Positions 49,701 to 57,289 of a stretch of DNA of 64,000 bases are shown here, piece after piece. The notes below the pieces were generated by a model that saw nothing but the letters and a program-made list of their open reading frames with translations, was not told the origin of the DNA and did not search any database. The DNA is from Oscillospiraceae bacterium (lineage in GTDB: Bacteria > Bacillota > Clostridia > Oscillospirales > Oscillospiraceae), in the NCBI GenBank assembly GCA_022795735.1, contig JAAWHG010000005.1, positions 42,097 to 106,096 on the forward strand, read 5' to 3'. Position numbers and translations under genes: made by a program. The first letter of the stretch is position 1, and each line of letters opens with the position of its first letter.

Positions 49701-51848
49701 ATGAACGACGTGCGGCTGCCCAATTTTACCACCATCTCGGCCCAGGCCTATCTGGAAGACTCCGATACTCTGGAAGACATCGTCTGGGTGGACGCCAACG
49801 GCGTGACTGGCACCTGTCCCGCAGACAGAATCGACCTTGCGTTCTCTATGACACCCATCTCCGCCTCTACCGTGGAGGACAATGTCAAATGGGATATGAT
49901 CCTCTGGTCTGACTCCACCGTCAAATATGACCTTTTCTTTAAGCGTCCACATGACACTGTATGGACCAAGGCCAACTCCGGCACCACCACTGGAGACATT
50001 TTCGTCCCCTCCGGAAGCAAGTCTTATGTTGGCAACAGCCTCTACCGCACCTTGATGCGGCAGAATGATTATCCCGCCCTCAACACCCTTGAGGATGACC
50101 AGAAGTATGAGTATGTCATCAGCATTACCGCCATCAGCGATTCCGGTATTGAGGAACGCAATTCCTGGAATCAGTTGGTCAACTTCCGCGTTCAAGTCCT
50201 GACCGGCAGCAAGCGTCCTCTTGACAACCAAAAGCTGAATATTTATGAAGTGGGTGAAAGCCTTACCGATATCTCCGCAGCGAAAAAGCTGCCCTATACC
50301 ATCAGCAAGCAGTTTACCGACGCGGAGGCTCCCGATTTCACACGCGGCTATCCGATGTTCTTCCCCAAGGATGAAACGATGACCATGCAGCTCCAGCTGA
50401 CCCGGCCCGGATATGTTTTTTATGTGATCGCGCCCGCTTTCCCGCAGCAATACGTCGAAACAAAGGATTTGAATGGCAACGACGTCGAATATGATGACAA
50501 TTCCATCCCGCATATGCAGGTTTCCGGTTCGCTCTACCCGCAGAATACTAAATTCCCGGTTTCATCGCCAACCCTCGATCAGGTCTCGGACGACCCGGCG
50601 ACCAATTTCTCCAATCCCCTTACCAAATACGGCAACAAGCGCGTCGGCGAGGGTACCGAGGATATCACCATCACGGGCTTGCAGCCCAACACGAAATACT
50701 TCGCCTACTTTGTCATCCAAGGCGAGGCGGACGGCGGCCCCGCCGGTGCGCGTAGCCAGCACGTCCTGCTTTATAAATTTGAAACCGTGGATGTCATCCG
50801 TCCCATTCTCACGCTGAACGTCAGAACCAACCCGAATGTCAACGTCAAGAGCGATATCGACGCGCAGGTGGAATACCTTCTGGTCACCTATGACACGACT
50901 TATATGCCGGAACTTCTGACGGCCCCCTTCCGCACCACTATCCCCGGTTACGAATATGTCCTTCCGGAAAACAGAGGAGATCGTGACGGCGGCTATGAGG
51001 TCGAGGATAAGTATGAGGATTACTTCCTGTCCAGATATCTACGCGAGGACTACACCATTCTCAACGCGCTGAATGAGGACGTAGTTGACAACAATAAATC
51101 TTTGGGTTCCGTTTACGACCTCTTTGCCGGTATGCCGCACAAAATTTCTATGGCTTCCTTTATTCGCGGCGCAGCCGGAGAAGTCACTGCCGTCAGTGTC
51201 GGCGGCGACAGCACCACACTTCAGGCAGACAAAGAAGTGGCGGTCAACTGCAACAAGCCTCCCATTCAGATGTCCCCTCTGCCTTCACGGTACATCTTCC
51301 TGGCCGTTGGCCGAAGCAGCAGCAATACCGCCAGCAACATGAGCTCCGGCGACGCCTTCAAGGCAACCTACTCCGTCTACCTCAAGGGTGACGACAAGCC
51401 TATGGTACTCAACATCTTGTCCGACCTGACGTATGACCCAGTCTACAAAACCGTCAGCGGCAAACTCACGCTGCTTTTCAACCACGACCTCTACTATTTC
51501 AACAGCCAGACTCACGCGACGCAGACCATCGACAACGGTTTGATTGACGACGCCCGACGGACGAGCGACTCAAGCTATATCAGTATCGCGAGCCGTGTCA
51601 CCGGCAACTCCACCGGATTTAACATTGAGACCAATAGCGGCAGCTATGGCCGGACAACCAACCAGATTGTCTTTAACCTCAACAGCGTGTCGCCAAGCGG
51701 CTCTGCGGTCATCGGGCCCAATCTCTGTGACGAGTCTGGTCAGGCGGTGCAGACTACTTCGTTGAGCATTCAGCTTCAGGTCGACAGAGAGACCGGTGAA
51801 GTCATTGTCAAAATACCCAGCGCCTTTGATGGTCGGGAAACTGAATAA
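46785..51848 (+). CDS. Giant SLH-domain surface protein (N-terminal SLH)
   Basis: A secreted cell-surface protein of 1687 residues from the ATG at 46785 (GAGGT upstream); a TTG at 46746 in the same frame would overlap the PilZ gene. It has a signal peptide (about 1-37, ending LRA), then three SLH repeats for wall attachment (about 40-205). A short bactofilin/polymer-like beta-helix stretch follows (about 210-330). A long series of immunoglobulin/fibronectin-like beta domains fills the rest. It sits in an apparent operon with PilZ. Its role is unknown; it may be an S-layer-associated or adhesion protein co-regulated with motility. Confidence 0.85.
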   Translation: MGTTYTSRSRAFRGLTLALALCLFLSILPPVPLRAASASALSAMEQLNQWGVLKGYPSGGMQPDRPVTRAEFVAMMNRAYGFTDMSNPKKFSDVPDNAWYADEFAIASTAGYFKGTSGSTASPNNRLSREDAMVLLAKCMRLEQVSGEVTEFTDGRTFGSWSRGYVKAAVKQGIIKGYSDGSFRPKNAITRAEMSQLLVRSIGTLVNGGGEQVLGDVYGTVTVNQPGTVLKDTRIAGDLYITGGLGTGAVTLDNVVVTGKIIIAGGGEAEAGNDSVILRNVEAENLTVDTTNGQYVSLRAEGDTSIKNALLRTNAFVQDRTDAGYGLLNLTLNGRTDDPQFSLSGNLKDIVNLTPDSTVNISAGTAQSFVVDETAIDSSLNIGNDATVRELNLDAATNVTGTGDIGKVTVGANGSTITMLPDTIDVRPGVTANIYGQDMDNKLGLESSADPRILASYPIMRQVAPTSAQAVFSCNKAGTLYWAVSAVNDGTLTEDELITPAAYASKAVKQGNLKVSNANAEIAAAISGLTKGGTYYLSAMLVDNRGTRSPIKVASFGTPDDTVPNFAQGFPALSKITHNAVQLGAMTTKDCLLYYVVLPKGAAAPTVADFKSGAIPGNLGFGSREMTKNVSEYFYLERPRESLEELAEYDVYLWLTDANGAKSSSVKKLSFKTIDGTPPVFTTDLTLISPKSNALTCITTVNEDAIVFWVAVKTGTEYPKPQNGSSEKPALSSYEAKVAVANGKGIGSTGKNGKATVKGDVETTLNINGLQPETAYDIYYVAQDKAGNYSEVVKVLRDVHTLDNAAPTVTQRFDHFSEEFPDNPYADTNVEIVFNETVCRNSKDPSLRVPLLSLYENVQAAATPAQDLEARRQMAEVLSSVIHLYSTSSRDPVPARKYDEAGNPENTDDWVIDFRNAEIMMDDSDPEGRRMLIRLYGTDNDINHPQGINLKSGATYYFTVEDIADTSDNFNAMNDVRLPNFTTISAQAYLEDSDTLEDIVWVDANGVTGTCPADRIDLAFSMTPISASTVEDNVKWDMILWSDSTVKYDLFFKRPHDTVWTKANSGTTTGDIFVPSGSKSYVGNSLYRTLMRQNDYPALNTLEDDQKYEYVISITAISDSGIEERNSWNQLVNFRVQVLTGSKRPLDNQKLNIYEVGESLTDISAAKKLPYTISKQFTDAEAPDFTRGYPMFFPKDETMTMQLQLTRPGYVFYVIAPAFPQQYVETKDLNGNDVEYDDNSIPHMQVSGSLYPQNTKFPVSSPTLDQVSDDPATNFSNPLTKYGNKRVGEGTEDITITGLQPNTKYFAYFVIQGEADGGPAGARSQHVLLYKFETVDVIRPILTLNVRTNPNVNVKSDIDAQVEYLLVTYDTTYMPELLTAPFRTTIPGYEYVLPENRGDRDGGYEVEDKYEDYFLSRYLREDYTILNALNEDVVDNNKSLGSVYDLFAGMPHKISMASFIRGAAGEVTAVSVGGDSTTLQADKEVAVNCNKPPIQMSPLPSRYIFLAVGRSSSNTASNMSSGDAFKATYSVYLKGDDKPMVLNILSDLTYDPVYKTVSGKLTLLFNHDLYYFNSQTHATQTIDNGLIDDARRTSDSSYISIASRVTGNSTGFNIETNSGSYGRTTNQIVFNLNSVSPSGSAVIGPNLCDESGQAVQTTSLSIQLQVDRETGEVIVKIPSAFDGRETE

Positions 51849-51865
51849 CAATGGAGGCGATTTGA

Positions 51866-54800
51866 ATGAAACACGGCGTAAAGCGTCTGCTCAGTTGCTT
51901 TTTGGCGCTCTGCATGATTCTGATGTCCACCCCTTTTCCCGCTCTCGCGGAGGACCCTGCTCCAGAGCCTGAGCCTAAGCCCAGTATTACAGTTTGGCCA
52001 AGCAAGGGAAGTTCAGGAGCGGATGTTACCCTTCAAGTAAACCAGTCCACTGCATTTACAGTTGATTCGTCTGGCCCTTTCACTAATGTGAAATACGAAT
52101 GGACAATTACAAATCCGGACCTTGTCTCTTGGAAATATACCGAGGGAGCAGAAGCGACAAAAAAGCAAATAACAATCACTGCTAAGGAACCGGGCACATT
52201 TAGCGTTGTTGCAACTGCTGAAGGCAAAAATACCAACACAAATAAAACAGAAAAACTAACGGAGGAGCGTACTGTCGAGATTATGCCCCTTCCCGAAGTT
52301 CCCGGTACCACTATCACTATTACAAACCCCCAAAATACTGGTACGGATGATGTCGGTACAGATGCAAACCCTCTAACGGTATATGAGAACGAATCCTTTA
52401 TCCTCCGTGCTAATGTCACTGGTCTAAATGGTGTACCCGCCACAAATCAAGAGGTAGGTTGGACGATTTCTAATAATGCCGCTCTTGGAGTCGCAGTTTC
52501 TCCACCTAACTCTGCCACCTTTACAGCACGACCGCTGGTGGATAATAATCCAGTTAAGGTTGACATTTCCGCCAGCAGCAAAACATATTCAATTACTTCC
52601 GGAAAGTATTATGTCGAAATTCTAAAGCGTCCAACACTATCTCTCAGTTATGCGGGGGAAGCGCTCCCCAAGGACATTGATTTGGGTGCCAAACACTCAT
52701 TTACTTTCAAGGTAGATACGAACCGCAAAGATGATGATATTTCAGTTCGTACAGAGAGGGACGGCATTGTCTCAGTGAAACAGAACGGATCAGAAATTAC
52801 AGTCACAGGCATCGCAAAAGGTACGGTTTCCATCACTGTTTCCGTGGAGAATATATCTACGAGTTTCAAGGTCAACGTCTATAATCCGGCAACCTCCCTT
52901 GAAAAATCAGAGTCTGATGACAAGCTTCCCACGACCACTGAGGGCATGATACGTCTGGAATCCACAGGCAGCGGTTCACGCATCACCCTGAAACCCTCCT
53001 ATAATCCCGGCGCCGATATTGTATTTGCCCCCAGCAGTCAAGACAATAAGGGCTCTGTCAACGTCACCTCCGACGGGCGAGTCACCCCAAAGACAACCGG
53101 TATTGCCGTTGTTACGGTTCGAGGTATGAACGATACCCTTAAAAATACAGATATTCCTGACGACGCCAAAAATGCCGATCCACTTGTCTATACGATTGAG
53201 GTGGTCGGTACAGCCACCGGTATTTCGCTTGTTGATCCCGTCAAGCGCTCCATTGCCGTGGGCGGCTATACCGATATCACCGCCACAGCCAGGGATGCGT
53301 CCAACGACGCTGAGAAGAAAATCCAATGGTCAATCAAACCAGACAACGAAACCGTGACGATAACGCCTCAACCAACTGCAACCGACCCAAATCAAATACG
53401 CATTACTGGCCTAAAGCCTGGCACGGTTGAGGTCATCGCAACCACCGCAAATGGAATCAGCGCCAGCTATACCATCACGGTTTCCCAACCAGTGACCAAC
53501 ATGCGCATTGTTGCAGAAGAGGCCGGAAAACCAGTTATTACGCATGGTTCTACAGAGGGTTCCGCAGAGGTCTTTGTCGGGGACCGCTTCCAGCTTGCCG
53601 TTAATTTCACGCCCGACGGCACAACAGCTCCCATTACCTGGAAATCCAGTTCCACCGGTATCGCCTCTATTGAAAACGGACTGCTCACGGCCAAGAATAC
53701 GGGTGATGTCAAAATTACCGCTACGATACCCACCATTAAAGATGATGGTACACCCACTGAAAAATCATACGTCCTCAATGTGAAAGTCAAGCCCGTTCGC
53801 GTCACCAGTTTAACAATGAAGGGACTTGATAAAAAAGACGGAAAATTTGTCGCGACTACCAGCCTGGACACTAAACTTTCGCTCCGGGATTACCTCCAGG
53901 TCGAACCGTCGAACGCCAGCAATCCGTCTGTCACCTGGACCTCGAGCGATGAGTCCATTGCCCCGGTAAAAAATGGAATTATCACCCCGCTCAAGGTTGG
54001 TACGGCCACCATCACCGCAACCTCCGACGATGACAAATCCAAGTCCGTATCGGTTACTGTCACCGTCACCGCTTCCAGTCCAACGGGTATCCTTTTGAAT
54101 CCCAGAGACCCCGTCACGTTGGAAATCAACCAGTCGCAGACCTTCACCGCCGTCCTCACTCCGGCGGGTTCGGACGGCACTGTTAAATTTGGCAAGCAGG
54201 GCGACGACATTTTCAGCTATACGTTGGCTCCGGACAAAAACAAAATACTTAATATTACAGCCAAAAAGCCCGGCGAGGCCACATTGGTCGCTCAGTCGGG
54301 TACGTTGGACACGTCGGTAAAGATTACCGTTTCCGGCGTCGTGATTGATGACGAAAAGGTAATTAACGGCAATCTCTCTCTGGTAACAGGCAGGTCCGCT
54401 TCGGTCACCAAAAAGCTCTATGGCAAGGCCAAAACCCTCAACGCCAAGGATTGGGCCTGGAGTTCTGACAACGATACCGTCGCCCGCGTGAACGAGAGCA
54501 GCGGTCTGATTACTGGCAACAAGCCCGGAACCGCTAAAATTTCTTGTAAAAACCAGGGATATAAGGCGGAATTTACCGTTACCGTCGGCGAGAGCAGCGC
54601 GACGGTCCTCCCCTACAAAATGGGGGACGACAAGACGTACAGCTTCAGCTCCAAAATCCTTGGCGACATTCGCAACCAGTGTAAGACCACTTTGGGCTCC
54701 GACCTGGACTATGTCACCAACCTTTCGGTCCCCCCCTCCCAGGGTACACTGTACTATGGTTATGTTTCGGAAACCAACCCTGGGCAAGGCGTAGCAGTCA

Positions 54801-56629
54801 GTGACAAATTTTATTACAAGACCAGCGTCACCGGCACCAACCGTCCGGACGAGATCTATCGCTACGCTGTCGGTAAACCGCTTGATAAACTCCTCGCCGA
54901 CGTCACCTTTGTCCCTGCGACCGGTTTCTCAGGCAAGGCCAATATCTCCTACACCGCCGTCTCAGACAGCGGCAAGGAATTGACTGGTGGTACCATTCAG
55001 ATCACCGTGCCCGTCGCCTCCGAGCTGTCCTACAACTCCCCTAATGGCGAAGCCGTTCACTTCGTCACCAACGACTTCTCCACTCTCAGCCAAACCCTCT
55101 CCGGCTACCCCATCAGCTCGGTGCGCTTCAACGCCCCTTCCGAGCGTTACGGCTACCTCTACTATGAGTACTCCGGCGGCGACGTCTACGGCAGCAACAT
55201 TAACAGCGGGCAGCGGTTCTATGCCAGCTCCACCCCCTCCCTTGAGAGCGTGGCCTTTGTTCCCCGGGCCGGATATACCGGCACCTTCCCCATTACCTTC
55301 ACCGGCTGGAACACCAACGGCAGCTCCTTCACCGGCACCATCCGCATCACCGTCAAGACCACCGGCGAGGGCGGCGGCGACATCTCCTATACCACCCTCT
55401 CCGGTTCGCGGGTCTACTTCGACGCGAGCGACTTCCAGGCCCTGTGCCGCACCGCAACCGGCGGCAAGCTGAACTATATTCAGTTCACCGCCCTTCCCAC
55501 CGCGAGCGGGTCCTCCTCGTCGTCGTCCGCCGTCCTCTACCATGGCAGCGGCTCGGGCTCCCGGGTCGGCACCTCCGCCTCCATCTATGTCAGCTCCTCC
55601 GGTTCCCGCTGGACGATTGACAACGTCTACCTCCTCCCCTCTTCCTCCTATACCGGGCAGGTCACCATCCCCTTCAAGGGTTGGGACACCGACAGGAAAA
55701 CCTTTGAGGGAACCATCGTAGTAGACGTCACCAAGGACGGCGGAACGGCCGCCACTATCTACATGACCTGCAACGGCATGCCCCTCGTCTTCCGCCGCGC
55801 CGACTTTGACGATGCCTGCAAGGACGCCCTGCCCGCCGCCCTCAAGTCGGTACGCTTCAAGCTCCCGGGCCGCAACTCCGGCACTCTGTACGAGCGTTTC
55901 AAGGACCTGAACGACCGCAAGCCCCTCGCCGCCAACCAGGACATTCCTGCCGCCGATCTGGTGACTCTGTCCTTCCTCCCCAAGGGCGAGAGCAGCGGAA
56001 CGGTCTACCTCTCCTACACCGCCACCGACGAAAAGGGCAATGTCTGCGACGGCCAGGTCCGGATTACCGCCGAGCCCAACCCCGTTTCCCTCTATTTCAC
56101 CGACCTGGACAACACCGTTTGGGCCATTCCGTCCATCAACTTCCTGCGCACCTACGACGTGGTCAAAGGTAAGGGTAAAAAGCGCTTCCAGCCCAACGAT
56201 ACCCTCAAGCGGGGCGACTTTGTACTCATGCTCGCACGCGCCTTTAACTTCCAGCTCAACGGCTCCGCAAGCTTCCCCGACGTGCCCCGAAACAGCTATT
56301 ACGCCGGGGCCATCGCCGCCGCCAAGTCCCTCGGCCTTATCAAAGGGTCGGGACAAAACGGCAGCTTCCGTCCCGAGGCTGAGATCACCCGCCAGGAGGC
56401 CGCGACCATTCTATTCCGCGTCCTCCAGCGCGAGCAAAACCTCTCCGCCGCCGACCTCGGCTATCTGACCTCCTACAGCGACAGCGGCCAAATTGACACC
56501 TACGCCCAGACCGCACTCGCCACCCTGATTCGCGACGGCGTCTTTGAGGGCAGCGGCGGACGGCTCTACCCCTATTCGCCTCTCACCCGCGCCCAGATGG
56601 CGGTCATTCTCCATCGGGCCATTACCTGA
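51866..56629 (+). CDS. Giant surface protein with Big_2 domains, four novel repeats and C-terminal SLH
   Basis: A secreted protein of 1587 residues: signal peptide (about 1-28), a proline-rich stretch, bacterial Ig-like (Big_2) domains (about 150-900), then four tandem repeats of about 110-130 residues (about 910-1400), then three C-terminal SLH repeats (about 1410-1585). The repeats share a pattern (F/L-Y-x-G around residue 45; FVP..GYTG near the middle; a conserved Asp-Gly-Thr-Ile end). The DNA changes composition: about 37% GC near 52,100 and about 70% near 55,350. It follows the N-terminal-SLH protein by 17 bp, after GGAGG. A terminator follows. Confidence 0.85.
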   Translation: MKHGVKRLLSCFLALCMILMSTPFPALAEDPAPEPEPKPSITVWPSKGSSGADVTLQVNQSTAFTVDSSGPFTNVKYEWTITNPDLVSWKYTEGAEATKKQITITAKEPGTFSVVATAEGKNTNTNKTEKLTEERTVEIMPLPEVPGTTITITNPQNTGTDDVGTDANPLTVYENESFILRANVTGLNGVPATNQEVGWTISNNAALGVAVSPPNSATFTARPLVDNNPVKVDISASSKTYSITSGKYYVEILKRPTLSLSYAGEALPKDIDLGAKHSFTFKVDTNRKDDDISVRTERDGIVSVKQNGSEITVTGIAKGTVSITVSVENISTSFKVNVYNPATSLEKSESDDKLPTTTEGMIRLESTGSGSRITLKPSYNPGADIVFAPSSQDNKGSVNVTSDGRVTPKTTGIAVVTVRGMNDTLKNTDIPDDAKNADPLVYTIEVVGTATGISLVDPVKRSIAVGGYTDITATARDASNDAEKKIQWSIKPDNETVTITPQPTATDPNQIRITGLKPGTVEVIATTANGISASYTITVSQPVTNMRIVAEEAGKPVITHGSTEGSAEVFVGDRFQLAVNFTPDGTTAPITWKSSSTGIASIENGLLTAKNTGDVKITATIPTIKDDGTPTEKSYVLNVKVKPVRVTSLTMKGLDKKDGKFVATTSLDTKLSLRDYLQVEPSNASNPSVTWTSSDESIAPVKNGIITPLKVGTATITATSDDDKSKSVSVTVTVTASSPTGILLNPRDPVTLEINQSQTFTAVLTPAGSDGTVKFGKQGDDIFSYTLAPDKNKILNITAKKPGEATLVAQSGTLDTSVKITVSGVVIDDEKVINGNLSLVTGRSASVTKKLYGKAKTLNAKDWAWSSDNDTVARVNESSGLITGNKPGTAKISCKNQGYKAEFTVTVGESSATVLPYKMGDDKTYSFSSKILGDIRNQCKTTLGSDLDYVTNLSVPPSQGTLYYGYVSETNPGQGVAVSDKFYYKTSVTGTNRPDEIYRYAVGKPLDKLLADVTFVPATGFSGKANISYTAVSDSGKELTGGTIQITVPVASELSYNSPNGEAVHFVTNDFSTLSQTLSGYPISSVRFNAPSERYGYLYYEYSGGDVYGSNINSGQRFYASSTPSLESVAFVPRAGYTGTFPITFTGWNTNGSSFTGTIRITVKTTGEGGGDISYTTLSGSRVYFDASDFQALCRTATGGKLNYIQFTALPTASGSSSSSSAVLYHGSGSGSRVGTSASIYVSSSGSRWTIDNVYLLPSSSYTGQVTIPFKGWDTDRKTFEGTIVVDVTKDGGTAATIYMTCNGMPLVFRRADFDDACKDALPAALKSVRFKLPGRNSGTLYERFKDLNDRKPLAANQDIPAADLVTLSFLPKGESSGTVYLSYTATDEKGNVCDGQVRITAEPNPVSLYFTDLDNTVWAIPSINFLRTYDVVKGKGKKRFQPNDTLKRGDFVLMLARAFNFQLNGSASFPDVPRNSYYAGAIAAAKSLGLIKGSGQNGSFRPEAEITRQEAATILFRVLQREQNLSAADLGYLTSYSDSGQIDTYAQTALATLIRDGVFEGSGGRLYPYSPLTRAQMAVILHRAIT

Positions 56630-56653
56630 GAAATCGCATTTTCCCATAAAACC

Positions 56654-56694
56654 GGCCCGCCGCAGGATTTATTCCCCGCGGCGGGCCATTTTTT
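56654..56694. terminator. Bidirectional intrinsic terminator
   Basis: GGCCCGCCGC (56654-56663) and GCGGCGGGCC (56678-56687) pair perfectly in 10 bp around a 14-nt loop. On plus a run of T follows (ATTTTTT); on minus the stem is followed by GGTTTTAT. It terminates the SLH operon and the convergent phosphoesterase gene. Confidence 0.9.
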
Positions 56695-57289
56695 AAAGTT
56701 CAAACGCATACCGCCCGTAGGCGTTGACAATCTGTGTCTGTCCGTAGAAATACAGACGTTTGTACCCGGTGTCGTAATTGAGGTGGGTATGGCCATGGAC
56801 AAAGAGGGGCGGCGTCCAGCGGTCCAACAGCTCGCGAAAAGCCATAAACCCCACATGGGCCTGGTCCTCTCCGTCGCCCAGCCCAAAGGCGGCCGAATGG
56901 GTCAGCAGAATGTCAAAGCCGCCCCGCCGTTGGAGGGAAAGCCACAGCTTTCGCACCCGCCTGCGCATTTCGGCCTGGGTGTACTGGTAGGGCGGGCCCG
57001 AACGGTTATACCGGATGGAGCCGCCAAGGCCCAGAATGCGCAGGCCCTTGCAGACAATCAACCGGCCGTCCACACACTCGCAGCCCTCTGGCGGGGTCGC
57101 CTCGTACCGCTGGTCATGGTTGCCCCGGACGTAGAGCAGCGGCGCGCTGGTGAAGGACACCAGAAAGGACAGATATTCCGGGTCCAGGTCTCCGCAGGAG
57201 AGAATTAAATCGGTCCCCCGCAGCCCTTCGCGGACCCCGGGTCCCCAGAGATATTCCGAGGGTACGTCGGACACGGCCAGGATTCTCAT
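56693..57289 (-). CDS. Calcineurin-type metallophosphoesterase
   Basis: A 198-residue phosphoesterase of the YfcE/MJ0936 class. Metal-binding residues include Asp8, the GD motif (Asp34), GNHD (Asn57-His58), a His in LLTHSAA and the HGHTH cluster. The DxH motif I appears as Asp-Val-Pro, lacking the usual His, as in other Clostridia of this clade. The substrate is unknown. ATG start at 57289, overlapping the end of the BMP-fusion gene by 4 bp, so the two are co-translated. Confidence 0.85.
   Translation of the reverse strand: MRILAVSDVPSEYLWGPGVREGLRGTDLILSCGDLDPEYLSFLVSFTSAPLLYVRGNHDQRYEATPPEGCECVDGRLIVCKGLRILGLGGSIRYNRSGPPYQYTQAEMRRRVRKLWLSLQRRGGFDILLTHSAAFGLGDGEDQAHVGFMAFRELLDRWTPPLFVHGHTHLNYDTGYKRLYFYGQTQIVNAYGRYAFEL

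Noticed and set aside
48273..50513. A 746-codon open frame on the minus strand, antisense to the N-terminal-SLH protein gene
   Set aside because: It mirrors the GC-rich codon pattern of the real plus-strand gene and shows no domain. It has no matching promoter or ribosome-binding site.
54962..56356. A 464-codon minus-strand frame opposite the second SLH gene
   Set aside because: Low-complexity Gly/Val/Glu-rich translation, a shadow of GC-rich coding sequence on the other strand.
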